Shown in pieces: positions 17,299-28,616 of a stretch of 64,000 nucleotides of DNA. Below the pieces are notes generated by a model. The model searched no databases and was not told where the DNA came from. It saw only the letters and a program-made list of their open reading frames with translations. Positions within the stretch are counted from its first letter, which is position 1. Each line of letters opens with the position of its first letter. The stretch is from assembly GCA_024707265.1 (NCBI GenBank), contig JANQAB010000002.1, forward strand, positions 702,188 to 766,187, written 5' to 3'. This stretch comes from Sporocytophaga sp. (GTDB taxonomy: Bacteria > Bacteroidota > Bacteroidia > Cytophagales > Cytophagaceae). Both the position numbers and the translations under genes were made by a program.

Positions 17299-20200
17299 TG
17301 TCTTCTATTTCAACGTGTTCTATTTCTTCAGTTAAAGGTGTCTCATGTTCATCCTTGATAAGCTTTCGACTACCAGCAATTGTGCCGAATATGTAATACA
17401 AACCAGGGACAATGATTACTCCGAAAATTGTTCCGAAAAGCATTCCTCCAAGCGCGGATGATCCTATGGTACGGTTACCAATAGCTCCGGCACCGTGAGC
17501 AATTACCAATGGAATCAATCCCGCGATAAAGGCAAATGATGTCATTAGGATAGGTCTGAAACGAACTTTAGCACCTTCAATAGCTGCTTCAAGGACTGTC
17601 GCGCCCTGTTGTTGTTTTTGAACCGCAAACTCAACAATCAACACAGCATTTTTTCCGAGAAGACCCACAAGCATTACTAGTCCTACCTGTGCATAAATAT
17701 CATTTGCAAGACCCATTCCTTTAATCATTAAGAATGATCCGAAAACCCCAGCCGGCAGAGAGAATATAACAGCCAATGGTACGATGAAGCTTTCGTACTG
17801 CCCTACAAGAACGAAGTAAACAAAGACTAATACGATAAGGAAGATATATACAGCTTCATTTCCACGTCTTGTTTCATCATATGAAAGTGCTGCCCAGTCT
17901 ATGTCAAAGCCGTGAGGTAATGTTTTAGTAGCTACTTCTTTCACTGCTTCGATGGCTTCACCACTACTATATCCTTTTGCAGCACCACCTCTGATACCTG
18001 CAGTGAGGTACATATTGTATCTGTTGATTTCATTGGCTCCCTGCTTCTTTGTAATTTTCATGAACGCTGAGAAAGGAACCATTTCACCGTGGTCATTTTT
18101 TACGTACAAATTCATAATATCAGAAGGGAGTTTCCTATATTCAGGAGCTGCTTGTACGAATACCTTGAAAAACCGTTGGTATTTGATAAAACCTAGTTCA
18201 TATGTACTTCCTACAAAAGTCGAAAGCGTATTCATCGCGTTTCCGATAGAAACTCCCTTTTGCATCGCCAATTGATTATCGAAATCAATTTCATATTGTG
18301 GATAGTTTGCGCTGAAGAAGGTAAATAAGCCTGTTAACTCTTTGCGTTTTTTCAGCTCACCGATGAATTCATTTGTTACTGATTCAAGCTGCTTGTAATC
18401 TCCACTGTTAGTTTTATCCAATAATTGTAAAGCAAAACCACCTGCAGCTCCGAATCCGGGTACAGCCGGTGGATCGAAAAACTCAATTGTTGCCCCAGGG
18501 ATTTCCTTGGCTTTTACTTCCAATTCCTCAATAATTTCAGTTACAGAATGGTGTCGTTCTGACCAAGGTTTAAGGTTAATCAGACAAGTTCCTGCATTGG
18601 ATCCTCGGCCTTCAGTAAGTACCTCATAACCTGCTATAGAGGAGACTGATTTTACACCTTCCACTGTATTAATAACCTCAACTAGTTTGTTAGATATGTC
18701 ATTTGTTCTTTCCAGTGTTGAACCTGGAGGTGTTTGGACAATGGCATAAAGCATTCCTTGATCTTCACTTGGAATAAAACCTGAAGGTAAATTGTTGGCT
18801 ATAAAATATATACCTATGATAAATATTGCAAATATTACTCCAGTGACTAATCTTCGGTGTGCAATCAACTTTAACAGGCCAACGTATTTGTCTGTAACTT
18901 TATCAAATCCTCTATTAAAGCTATCAAGGAATCGGTTTATTAATGTCTTCTTTCTCGGTTTTCCATGATTATTTTTCAATATCATTGCGCAAAGAACAGG
19001 GGTAACCGTAAGTGCCACTATACCTGAAAGAACTATTGAAGATGCCATTGTAATAGAAAACTGTCTATAGAACGTACCTACAGGTCCAGTCATAAAGGAC
19101 ACTGGAATAAACACAGATACCATCAAAAGAGTAATAGCTATAACGGCACCACTAATCTCACCAATAACCTTTTTTACAGCCAGATAAGGCGACAGATGTT
19201 CTTCGTGTATCTTGGCATGCACGGCTTCCACCACCACAATGGCATCATCCACCACAATACCAATAGCCAATACGAGTGCAAACAATGTAACCATGTTAAT
19301 GGTAAGCCCGAAAAGCTGCATACAGAAAAAGGCTCCAATCAATGATACCGGAACGGCCAAGGTAGGAATAAGAGTAGATCTCCAGTCACCCAGGAATATA
19401 AACACTACCAGGGCCACCAGGATGAATGCATCCCTTAATGTATGAATAACGTTTTCTATGGAAGCGTCAAGGAAATTGGAAACATCGTAACTGATTTCAT
19501 ATTCCATTCCAGGAGGAAATGATTTTTTCAATTCTTCCAGTTTGGCCTTCACCTCATCAATTACCTGGCTTGCATTACTACCGTAAGTTTGCTTAAGCAC
19601 CAATGCTGCTGAAGGATAACCATTCAGATTTGAATAGATATCATAATATTCACTTCCCAATGTAACAGTTGCTATATCTTTCAATCTAAGAAGCTCACCA
19701 TTAGGATTGGCCTTAATAATGACGTTTTCATATTGTTTTGGATCATTGAATCTGTCGGAATATGCCAAAACATATTCTAGTGCTTCTGCGCGTTTCGCAT
19801 CTCCTCTACCAATTCTACCCGCCTTACCTATAACACTCTGGTCATTTAGAGCTTCCATTACTTCGTCTGGAGAAATTTTATAGGCACGCATTCTGTCTGG
19901 ATTTAACCAGACACGCATAGCATATTGTCTACTACCAAGTATTCTAACTTGCCCGATACCCTTTATTCGTTGAATTTCTGGTACCATGTTAACCCCTGCA
20001 TAGTTGAACAGGAATTTCATGTTGGCATTCTTGTCTTTACTGTAAAGGTTGACATACATTAACATACTGGGAATTACAGGAGTTATTACAACCCCTTCCC
20101 TTTGCACCAGTATAGGCAATCTGTTAGTTACCTGTTGAACACGATTAGATACCTGCACCAAAGCCTGATTGATATCAGTTCCTGGTTCAAATACAACCTG

Positions 20201-20470
20201 GATATTTGCTTCTCCCGCACTGGTTGCATCAGAAGTCATGTATCTCATTCCCCAAGCACCATTAATGGACTGTTCTAATGGGATAATAACCGATTCAGAA
20301 AGCGATTTTGCGCTTGCGCCAGGATAAGAGGCACTTACCATCACCACCGGAGGTGCAACCTCAGGGAATTGTGATGTAGGTAGGGTTTTGATAGACAGTA
20401 CTCCCAAGAATATTATCACAAGTGATATTACAATTGCGAGGGCAGGCCTATGAATAAATTTACTGAACAT
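17291..20470 (-). CDS. RND multidrug efflux pump, AcrB/HAE1 type
   Basis: This 1059-residue inner-membrane pump has the full HAE1 layout: TM1 (ALAIVISLVIIFLGVLSI), the porter domains, the FALVLAIGIVVDDAIVVVEA TM4 segment with the proton-relay aspartate pair near residue 410, and the second half with GLLGKNAVLIVEFA (TM10) and the RPILMTSFAF segment. It exports lipophilic drugs or detergents using the proton gradient. It is preceded by its adaptor gene (48-bp gap) and overlaps the TolC gene by 8 bp. The length matches the family. Confidence 0.95.
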   Translation of the reverse strand: MFSKFIHRPALAIVISLVIIFLGVLSIKTLPTSQFPEVAPPVVMVSASYPGASAKSLSESVIIPLEQSINGAWGMRYMTSDATSAGEANIQVVFEPGTDINQALVQVSNRVQQVTNRLPILVQREGVVITPVIPSMLMYVNLYSKDKNANMKFLFNYAGVNMVPEIQRIKGIGQVRILGSRQYAMRVWLNPDRMRAYKISPDEVMEALNDQSVIGKAGRIGRGDAKRAEALEYVLAYSDRFNDPKQYENVIIKANPNGELLRLKDIATVTLGSEYYDIYSNLNGYPSAALVLKQTYGSNASQVIDEVKAKLEELKKSFPPGMEYEISYDVSNFLDASIENVIHTLRDAFILVALVVFIFLGDWRSTLIPTLAVPVSLIGAFFCMQLFGLTINMVTLFALVLAIGIVVDDAIVVVEAVHAKIHEEHLSPYLAVKKVIGEISGAVIAITLLMVSVFIPVSFMTGPVGTFYRQFSITMASSIVLSGIVALTVTPVLCAMILKNNHGKPRKKTLINRFLDSFNRGFDKVTDKYVGLLKLIAHRRLVTGVIFAIFIIGIYFIANNLPSGFIPSEDQGMLYAIVQTPPGSTLERTNDISNKLVEVINTVEGVKSVSSIAGYEVLTEGRGSNAGTCLINLKPWSERHHSVTEIIEELEVKAKEIPGATIEFFDPPAVPGFGAAGGFALQLLDKTNSGDYKQLESVTNEFIGELKKRKELTGLFTFFSANYPQYEIDFDNQLAMQKGVSIGNAMNTLSTFVGSTYELGFIKYQRFFKVFVQAAPEYRKLPSDIMNLYVKNDHGEMVPFSAFMKITKKQGANEINRYNMYLTAGIRGGAAKGYSSGEAIEAVKEVATKTLPHGFDIDWAALSYDETRRGNEAVYIFLIVLVFVYFVLVGQYESFIVPLAVIFSLPAGVFGSFLMIKGMGLANDIYAQVGLVMLVGLLGKNAVLIVEFAVQKQQQGATVLEAAIEGAKVRFRPILMTSFAFIAGLIPLVIAHGAGAIGNRTIGSSALGGMLFGTIFGVIIVPGLYYIFGTIAGSRKLIKDEHETPLTEEIEHVEIEDNA

Positions 20471-20518
20471 CTTCTTCCTATTAAATATTTAACTTATTCT
20501 CCATATATGTCTTTAAAT

Positions 20519-21602
20519 CTATTCAACATATACATTTAATTTTGGTAGTACTGATTTTGGATCCTCGTATCTGTAGGCAATCTTGTCATTATCTTTTACC
20601 TTTCTTATCCCCTCAAGCAGTATTCTTTCGTTCTCATTTATGCCTTCTTTAATGACGTATATATCCGGCATTTCTGCTGCTATTTCTATTTCTCTTGATT
20701 TTACTTTATTGTCCTTTCCGACAACATAGACATATTTTTTTTTCCAAGATTTCAAAAGTTGCTTTCTGTGGAATCAAAATAGCGTCTTTCATAGGAATAG
20801 TCATTTGAATATTACCTGTTTCACCATGTCTCAGCAACGCTTTGGGGTTAGGAAATGTAGCTCGGAAAGGAATAGTACCTGTTTCATTGTTAAAATCAGC
20901 CTCGATCGTTTTAACCATTCCAGGATATTCGAACAGCTTGTTATTAGCCATTAATAAATTTACTTTCATTAAGTTTTCAGTTGTCGCATTGGTTTTATAA
21001 TCCAGATACTCCGCTTCAGGAACATTAAAATAAACCCACATCTGACTGTTATCTGATATTGTGGTAAGCATATCTCCCTCGTTAAGGAGACTTCCTTGTC
21101 TTACATAAAAGTGGTCCATTATACCATCAAAAGGAGCGCGGATATCAGTAAATCCTAGATGAACCGTTGCTAATGATAATTCAGCTTTTGCCTTTCCTAA
21201 TCTTGCTTTTGCTAAAGCAAGTTCATTTGGAGAGACAATATTGCTGTCTGCAAGTTTTTTGGTGTTTTGGTATTCGATTTCTGCAAATTCGACCTCAGCT
21301 TGTGCTTTTTGCTGTTCGGCCTGGTATTGAGTAGGCATGATCTGAAACATCCGTTGCCCTTTTTTAACAAACTGGCCTTCATCAACAAAAATATTCTGAA
21401 GATAGCCCTTCTCAAGAGCTCTCAGTTCAATATGCTGTATCGACCGGATCTGGCAAACATATTCCCTGGTAACGGTGGTGTCCTTTCTTAAGGGGCTGGT
21501 GACCAGGAATTTAACTTCGTGCTCCTTTTCTTCTTTGTGTGATACGCAGCTTGCAAGGAACAAGGTGCTGATACTAATAAGTATGAGAAATTTCTTCATC
21601 AT
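20519..21602 (-). CDS. RND efflux periplasmic adaptor, one-base frameshift in an A9 run
   Basis: The gene is a membrane-fusion lipoprotein (TLFLASC, Cys19) with the HlyD-like order: barrel-sandwich ALEKGYLQNIFVDEGQFVKK, helical hairpin QKAQAEVEFAEIEYQNTKKL, and LGFTDIRAPFDGIMDHFYVR. The upstream frame ends prematurely after ATFEILEKK. The next frame takes over with YVYVVGKDNKVKSREIEIA, the expected membrane-proximal domain. The switch lies in nine A on the minus strand (20735-20743); eight A restores one 360-residue protein. First gene of the efflux operon. Confidence 0.9.
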
Positions 21603-21631
21603 TAATCTGTCTTTATTTCAAAGCGAAAAAA

Positions 21632-21903
21632 TAGGGGAACATCCTGAAGGAAATTTGAAGACAGTGTAAACCATTAAGAATTTTTCCCTATGTTAATATA
21701 GGATTTACCCTTAAAATGAAGACGGAGAGATCAAAATAAGGGGGCTTTTTTATTAAAAATAAAAACTATTGCTGAGTTGGGAAAAAGTGCAGTTGCTGTA
21801 ATGATTTTAAAAAGAGTATATTAAATAATTAATCCTTATGGGAAATAAAGCTAGGGGAACTTCCTGAAGGAAATTTGAAGGCTGTAGAAACCATTATGAA
21901 AAA
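21632..21903. repeat. Two 50-bp direct repeats upstream of the efflux operon
   Basis: The segments at about 21632-21682 and 21852-21902 are near-identical over roughly 50 bp. Both start AGGGGAAC, have TCCTGAAGGAAATTTGAAG and end ACCATTA-GAA. Each contains the small palindrome TTCCTGAAGGAA (one mismatch in the first copy). They are 220 bp apart; the first begins 30 bp from the adaptor start codon. They may be paired operators or leftovers of a duplicated leader. The remaining region (to 22020) shows no gene. Confidence 0.6.
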
Positions 21904-22021
21904 GTCATAATTATTCTTAGATAAAGGGAAATCTATCTTTAAAAGAAATTTATAAAAGAGTGATTGGGGGAGAGGCACTTAAAATTTATACGAGGAAAAA
22001 ACCTTAAAAGCCTATAAAAAA

Positions 22022-22072
22022 ATAAGCAAGAGCAAGGAAGGTTCTAAAATTCAACCTTCTTGCTCTTGCTCA
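22022..22072 (-). terminator. Terminator of the TonB receptor gene
   Basis: AGCAAGAGCAAGGAAGGTT (22025-22043) pairs with AACCTTCTTGCTCTTGCT (22053-22070) with one bulge. On the minus strand it follows the receptor stop codon by 10 bp and ends in a T-rich run. Confidence 0.85.
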
Positions 22073-22080
22073 ATTCTGTA

Positions 22081-24630
22081 TTACAAAGAGTATCTTAAAG
22101 TAACTCCATAAGTTCTTGGATCTCCAAGTACAGCCGCATAGTGACCAGCATTACCAGCTGCTGGTAACAGTTGTTCAAAGTAGTCTTTATTCAGGATGTT
22201 ACGTCCCCATACAAATAAAGTCACTCCGTTTGCTGCTTTAAAACCTAGTCTTGCATTAAGCAGAGAATAACCATCTACGACCAGATATTTTGATGGAGAT
22301 GGACTTGATGAAAATCCAGAACGGAAGTAAGAATCAACACCAAGGAAGAATTTTCCTTTTGATCCCAAAAATTTACCTTCATTTGTATTGGCCTCACCAC
22401 CAATAGAACCAGCCCATTTAGAGATACCTGGAAGTCTGCCTCCTGAAATATCTTTGAAAGCACTAGCACCGCCGGTTTCTTCAAGAGGTACAGGAGCATT
22501 TTTGAATGAAACATATTTGCCATCGGTATATGCTACAGCAGCGTTGATAGCAAGATTTCTGCTTACTCTGATGCTTCCATCCAACTCAATACCCTGAACC
22601 CTTACTTTCTCAGCATTTGATAAGTATCCGCGATTTACACCAACTTCTGCAGTTTGTACCTGAGTCTGGTAATCTTTGATAGATGTATTAAATATAATCA
22701 AATTCAAAGTAGTATTTGAAGTTGGATTTGTTTTGATACCAAACTCCACGTGTGTTACGTATTCAGGTTTTACCTTTGCAAGGTCTGTTAATACGTCACC
22801 ATTAGCAGTAGGTAATCCTCCTAGGTTTACACCTACAGGCTTATAACTGTTAGAATAGGTGGCAAAAGTATTAATTTGTTTAATAGGCTTGTAGGCAAGG
22901 GTTACCTGACCTGAAAAGTTAGTGTTTTCAGCTTTTGCATGATAATACTGATCAGTATAAACAGCACGTTTAAGCGCGATTAAAGCAGGATCATTTGTTT
23001 CCAATCCACCATATGTCTGACGGTTAAAGTCAACTTCTTTAAAGTCGTAGTTGTAACGCAGACCTGGTAACAAGTGCAGGTTTTTAGTGATAGCCCAGTC
23101 AAGCTGACCAAATACGGCTCCACTGAAGGAATTTAACCATGACTTTGATTTGATTCCGTATCCGTCAAGTAGCCCTGGAGTCTGCCAAAGTGGGCTGGTT
23201 GAATTTTGAGAAAATCTCCACTGTGCTGCTCCTGACTCTTCAATATGGACAGGATCAGTTTTTAGATTTTGACCAAGAGCAAATACGCCAACTACACCGC
23301 TAAGACGAGATGAGAATTCACCCGCATAACGAACTTCCTGAGACCATTGCTGATGTCTTGATGTAGCCTGAGATAATCTTAAAACCGGTAGACCTGTGAA
23401 ATCTCTGTCATTTGACGGATCCCAGTTCCAATAGCGCCAAGCAGTTGTTGAAGTCAAGGTTCCTTTTCCAAGTTTTATATCAGCATTTAGAGATAATCCA
23501 CCTAGCTCATTGCCTGATCTCCATGGTGTATCCTGATCCACTTTTCTGTCAAATGCGTTTTGGCTTGGAAGTGTATAATTCAGGTCAGATATGATCTGAT
23601 TAAACTGACGATATCCTGCACGTTGAGTAGGTGCAACCCCTGCTATAACTTGTGCATAACCTTCCGGTTTTTGTCTGGACGCATCACCTGCAAGAGTTAA
23701 TCTGATATTATCAGTAAGGTTATAAAGTAATTGAACTCTACCTCCTATATTATTAAGGTCATTAATGTATTTTGATGATCTTACATTGTAAATCAATCCA
23801 TCGCGTTGAGTTCCTGAAAAGGATACGCGGGCAGCAAGATTTTTGGTAAGAGGACCTGTTACAGAAGCTTTTGCCTGAATGTAACCATAGTTACCATAAC
23901 TTACTTCGAAGTTTGCACCTGGCTGGAATCTTGGAGCACGGGTAGTAATGTTAAATGCACCTGCAGTTGTATTTTTACCGAACAGTGTTCCTTGTGGTCC
24001 GCGAGATACTTCTATCTGTTCAATGTCAATGAAGTCAAGCGTGGTTGCTGCCGGACGAGCATAGTACACACCGTCTACATAAAATCCAACTCCAGGATCA
24101 ATACCATCATTGGTAAGACCAAATGTAGAACCAAGTCCACGGATATTAAGCGTTGTATTTCTAGGATTAGAAGAATAAAGTTGAACAGTAGGCACAAGTT
24201 CCTTTACTCTGTTAACATTAAAAGAACCAGAGTTTTCAACCTGAGAACCACCTACTACTGAAATCGGAATTGGAATTTCCTGAGCAACCTCTTTTCTTCT
24301 TCTAGAGGTTACCACAACCTCATCCAGAAGCTCATCTATAGCAAGGGATAAAAGTAGGGGAGTAGGAGTTTCCGCAGTGATTTGAAGTTCTTGAGTTTTA
24401 AAGCCAGTTGCAGTTATTTGTACATAGTATGGAAAGTCTTTAGGAGCTTCTATGGAAAAATTTCCATCTGCATCTGAAGCTGCTGTTGCACTTGTTCCTT
24501 TTATTAAAATTAAAGCACCAGGTAAAGGTAAGCCCTGATTATCTTTTACAGTTCCTTTGAGGTCATTTTGCGCGTAGGCAAAACTCCCTATAAGGAGGAA
24601 GGCAATGATAAATTGTAGTGTTTTAGTCAT
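22081..24630 (-). CDS. TonB-dependent receptor
   Basis: The 849-residue protein has a signal peptide (ending FAYAQ), a carboxypeptidase-regulatory-like domain (LKGTVKDNQGLPLPGALILI), a TonB-box-like segment LDEVVVTSRRRKE, a plug domain with VPTVQLYSSNPRNTTLNIRG and IEQIEVSRGPQGTLFGKNTT, and a 22-strand barrel ending in an aromatic-type strand GVTLRYSL. It imports an unidentified ligand through the outer membrane using TonB energy. No SusD partner is adjacent, so it is not a glycan PUL pair. The receptor at 25047 is divergent from it across a 416-bp gap. Confidence 0.93.
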   Translation of the reverse strand: MTKTLQFIIAFLLIGSFAYAQNDLKGTVKDNQGLPLPGALILIKGTSATAASDADGNFSIEAPKDFPYYVQITATGFKTQELQITAETPTPLLLSLAIDELLDEVVVTSRRRKEVAQEIPIPISVVGGSQVENSGSFNVNRVKELVPTVQLYSSNPRNTTLNIRGLGSTFGLTNDGIDPGVGFYVDGVYYARPAATTLDFIDIEQIEVSRGPQGTLFGKNTTAGAFNITTRAPRFQPGANFEVSYGNYGYIQAKASVTGPLTKNLAARVSFSGTQRDGLIYNVRSSKYINDLNNIGGRVQLLYNLTDNIRLTLAGDASRQKPEGYAQVIAGVAPTQRAGYRQFNQIISDLNYTLPSQNAFDRKVDQDTPWRSGNELGGLSLNADIKLGKGTLTSTTAWRYWNWDPSNDRDFTGLPVLRLSQATSRHQQWSQEVRYAGEFSSRLSGVVGVFALGQNLKTDPVHIEESGAAQWRFSQNSTSPLWQTPGLLDGYGIKSKSWLNSFSGAVFGQLDWAITKNLHLLPGLRYNYDFKEVDFNRQTYGGLETNDPALIALKRAVYTDQYYHAKAENTNFSGQVTLAYKPIKQINTFATYSNSYKPVGVNLGGLPTANGDVLTDLAKVKPEYVTHVEFGIKTNPTSNTTLNLIIFNTSIKDYQTQVQTAEVGVNRGYLSNAEKVRVQGIELDGSIRVSRNLAINAAVAYTDGKYVSFKNAPVPLEETGGASAFKDISGGRLPGISKWAGSIGGEANTNEGKFLGSKGKFFLGVDSYFRSGFSSSPSPSKYLVVDGYSLLNARLGFKAANGVTLFVWGRNILNKDYFEQLLPAAGNAGHYAAVLGDPRTYGVTLRYSL

Positions 24631-25046
24631 TATTAGTTCAAGTTTAAATGTGAAAGTTTCGAAGGTCTAAAATTTGGTTGTTAAAAGTCTGTTGAGTAAA
24701 TATTTTAAATATATCATATATAGTATATAGAACTAGTAGACAAATATAGTTATTTTTTCATTTTTCACTCATTTGGATCGACTAAAATTTTTAAGAAAAT
24801 ATGAAACTTTTTACTATTTCGTTGATAATTAATTGTTTGTGTGTTGTTTGTTTTGAGAGGATTACCTTATTGATTAAAAAGGAGTTTTAAAATTTTCTCT
24901 ATTATGAGGCAAGATTAATCTGAAAGTCGGTTAATGATGGCTCTTTCTGGTAAAACTCAGCCTTATTTTTCTTTAGTTATTTGGAAGCGTTCTAAATAAT
25001 AGTTAACCTTGCGCCTTTATTTAAATTTAGTCTAAATAGATAATTC
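24631..25046. other. Intergenic region between divergent TonB receptor genes
   Basis: This 416-bp AT-rich region must hold both receptor promoters. No ORF was seen. The clearest signal is the palindrome at 25025-25037, listed separately. ATATCATATATAGTATATAG at 24712-24731 is also partly palindromic. Confidence 0.5.
25025..25037. promoter_or_regulatory. Possible iron-type operator
   Basis: ATTTAG-T-CTAAAT is a perfect 6-1-6 palindrome 9 bp upstream of the start codon of the siderophore-type receptor. Similar CTAAAT half-sites occur in metal-regulator (Fur-like) boxes. Another half-site, CTAAAT, is at 24992. The regulator is not in the window. Confidence 0.4.
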
Positions 25047-27429
25047 ATGAGTTTATTTATTAAAATGTTGCGAGAAGGAGTATTTTTTAATCTTCTGGTT
25101 TTATTAGGAATATTGTCTATTCCAAACCTGAGTATAGGCCAGGGAACTTTTGGAAGTATTTCCGGAATAGTTCAGGATTCTGCAGGTAAGAAGCTGGAGC
25201 ATGCTGCAGTTACAGTAAAAGGTAGTAATCTTTCTACCATCACTGATTCTAAAGGTGCTTTTATTATGGATAATGTTCCTGCTGGTACCACTATTCTGGC
25301 TATCCTAAAAGTTGGTTTCAAACCTCTTGAGAAATCAATAGAAGTTGTGGGAGGTGAAACAATCTTCCTCACTGCTCTTGTCCTTTCTGATGATGTTCAT
25401 GAACTGGATGAAGTAGAAATTCTAATTAGAAGACAAAAATTTGCGAAAGCCGAAAGCGAGCAGGTTGCCAGAATGCCACTGAAGAACATGGAAAATCCCC
25501 AGGTATATAACGTTGTGGGAAAAGAACTGATGAAGGAACAGTTGGTAATGGAAAGAACTGATATGTATAGAAATATTCCGGGAGCTGTTCCAAACTTTTC
25601 AGCAGGTGGCTCTCAGGGGTTAAACATCAGAGGTTTTTCTAATACCAATGGATTGAGAAATGGCATGGTCACAAGTGCAATCTTTCTTCTGAACCCGATA
25701 ATTCTTGAGCGTGTAGAGGTAATGAGAGGACCTTCAGGAACTCTGTTCGGTAGTAACAGAAATACTTCTTTCGGAGGTGTCTATAATTATGTAACTAAGA
25801 ACCCTTATGATATACAGGCCGGAGAGTTAACAATGACAATGGGAAGCTATAATCTTTCAAGAGTTACAGCAGATATAAATACGCCTCTTAATGAGAAAAA
25901 GAATGTGCTGTTCAGATTGAATACTGCCTGGCAATCAGAAGGATCTTTCCAGGATCAGGGCTTTGCAAAGATTTATACCATTGCACCAAGCTTTATCTAT
26001 AAAGTAAATGATAAACTGAAATTTACGGTGGACGCTGATTTCACAAGAGGAAACTATACCAATCTGAGCACAGCTATAGGAAATATGACGAATGTGAAAG
26101 TAAGGAACTTCAAAGATTTGAAACTTCCTTATAATCGTTCATTAATAAATAACAGTGCTGACATTAATAACGGTGTCAACAATGTACAGGGGCAAATGGA
26201 ATATAAGTTTTCAGATAAATGGAAGTCACAGACTAATTTCTTATATTCTGAAGGATATTATAAGGACTTTATCTGGACAACTTTATCTTATATAACTGAT
26301 TCGACATTGTATAGACAATTCAGAAACCAGACTCCGGAAACTTTCGGTAATATTCAGGCTCAGCAAAATTTCATAGGCGATTTTAAAATAGGTCCTTTTA
26401 GAAACAGGGTAGTAATAGGACTGGATTACAATAAGAATTATAACTCCCTTAATAGGACTGCGATGACGACTTATGATACTATAAATATTAATAAGCCGGT
26501 TAATGATTATAGTGCAGATAAGATCAATGAAATTTCTTCTAAAAAGGGGATTCAGCGCTACCACCTTTAAGTCTGAAAGTTTTGGCGTTTATGTTTCCGA
26601 TGTGTTGAACATTACTTCTGATTTTATGGTAATGTTGAGCCTGCGTATAGATAAGTATTCAACTAAAGGTAACTATGACCTGTCTAAATCTACCTATTCA
26701 GGTGCATACGAGCAGGTTTCTTTGTCTCCTAAATTAGGTTTGGTGTATCAGCCTGTTAAAGATAAAGTTTCTTTATTTGCAAACTATATGAATGGTTTTG
26801 TAAACCTAGGTCCTGTTAATCAGCCAGACAATACAGTTTTAGTGCTCAATCCTCAATATGCTAATCAGTGGGAGTTAGGTGTCAAATTTGATGTTGTAAA
26901 GAATAAATTGGCAGGAAGCATCAGTTTTTATGATATATCTGTTAAAAACTCCACTCGTATTGATGTTATTGGAGGCAAGAATTTTACTGTTCAGGACGGA
27001 ACTCAAAGAAGTAAAGGTTATGAGCTTGAATTGATAGCTAATCCGGTTAAAGGATTTAACATTATAGCAGGATATGCCAATAACGAAAATAAATATACAA
27101 AAGCTTCTACTACTCTAGAAAATAAGTATGTAACAGCGAGTCCTAAACATATTGGTAACCTTTGGGTAAGCTATACTATACTTGATGGAGTTCTTGATGG
27201 GGTAGGTTTGGGTGTAGGTGGTAATTATATTGGCGAATCATGGTTTGAAAGCACTAATTCATTTGTATTACCATCTTATACGCTTTTGAATGCATCAGTA
27301 TTTTATGATCGGCCTAAGTACAGAATTACCCTTAAAGGTAATAACCTGTTAAACGAATATAATTGGAATCCTACCGGAACTCCTCAGAAACCTATTAACT
27401 TCCTGGCAAGTGTCGCATACAAATTCTAA
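25047..27429 (+). CDS. TonB-dependent siderophore receptor, one-base frameshift
   Basis: The receptor has a signal peptide, a carboxypeptidase-regulatory-like N-domain (FGSISGIVQDSAGKKLEHAA), a plug with NIPGAVPNFSAGGSQGLNIR and ILERVEVMRGPSGTLFGSNR, and a barrel that ends in SVAYKF, as in siderophore receptors. The first frame (to 26570) stops after ISSKKGIQRYHL; the second picks up GFSATTFKSESFGVYVSDVL. The shift is at AAAAAGGGG near 26538-26550, and removing one base gives one 793-residue protein. It is followed by a PepSY gene, a common iron-uptake pairing. Confidence 0.9.
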
Positions 27430-28598
27430 GATCAGTATAAAAAAAATCATCGGTCAAATACATCTCTGGCTCGGACTATTGTCCGGGCTAGTGGTGTTTA
27501 TATTAGGTATTACCGGCTGTATTTATGTATTTCAAACAGAATTAAAGGAATTGTTTTATGCTGATAGATATTTTGTAAAAAGTAAAGGTATTAAACCCTT
27601 ACCAATAAGAGTGCTTAAAGAAAGTGCACAAAAGGCAGTTGGAGATGAATATCCCATTACTTTTCTTCACTATATTCCGGAAACCACTTATTCTTACCGT
27701 TTCAGAGCTTCCAAGACGGAAGCTGAAGCTTTAACTTATAACAGTAAAGTGATCTATAATAAAATGGCATTTGTAGATCCTTATACTGCAGAGGTTTTAT
27801 TTGTGGAAAATACAAAGTGGGAGTTTTTTAATGTTGTATTACAAATTCATTACGACTTACTTTTAAATAATATAGGGCATCAGATTGTCGGATGGAGTAC
27901 AGTGATTTTTGTTGTAATGCTGATTTCAGGTCTGGTGCTGTGGTGGCCAAGGAATAAGGCAGCTTTAAAGCAACGTCTTTATTTCAAATGGAAGCTTACT
28001 ACAAAATGGAAACGCAAGAATTATGACCTTCATAATATCCCCGGATTTTATTCACTGGCGCTTGCTTTAATAATATCTCTGACAGGCCTTTGGTTTGCCT
28101 TTGAGTGGTTCAGGCCTCCTGTAAAATGGATAGCTAATGGGGGAAAGCCTTTGATTGAAGAATGGAAAGTTTTTTCGGATACCGCTCGGGCAACTTCTCC
28201 TGACCTGGTAGATAGTATAGAAAAGAATATCAAAGAAAGGAATATAAAAGGAGCGTTTTTTTATATGACATTTCCTGAGGCTAAAAAAAGCTCCTATAGT
28301 AGTTACGGCTATGCATAACAAAGATAATTTTGTTAAAAGAAGTCAGTATTTTTTTGATAAGAATACCGGGGTAGAATTAAAAAGCAGTCCTTATGAAACC
28401 AAGAGCAGTGCTGATAAATTTGGATATATGATATATGACATTCATGTAGGGAAAATAATAGGCTTACCGGGTCAGCTATTAGCATTCCTCGCAGCATTGA
28501 TTGCAACCTCATTACCTCTTACCGGAGTTATAATATGGATAGGCAAAAAAGGCAAGAAGGCAGGTTCTAAGGCAGAAAAAAATCAGAAAGAACTGTAG
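27410..28598 (+). CDS. PepSY-associated membrane protein, one-base frameshift in an A7 run
   Basis: The protein has the PepSY-TM layout: HLWLGLLSGLVVFILGITGC near the N-terminus, VMLISGLVLWWPRNKA, NIPGFYSLALALIISLTGLW, and a last TM with LPLTGVIIWIGKKG. The family assists iron or siderophore uptake and reduction at the inner membrane. The first frame ends after EAKKSSYSSYGYA; the other frame continues KKAPIVVTAMHNKDN. Deleting one A in the run at 28285-28291 restores a 395-residue protein. The proposed start is a GTG that overlaps the receptor gene by 20 bp; no ATG fits. Confidence 0.85.
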
Positions 28599-28616
28599 TG
28601 CATGTATAGGCTTCAA

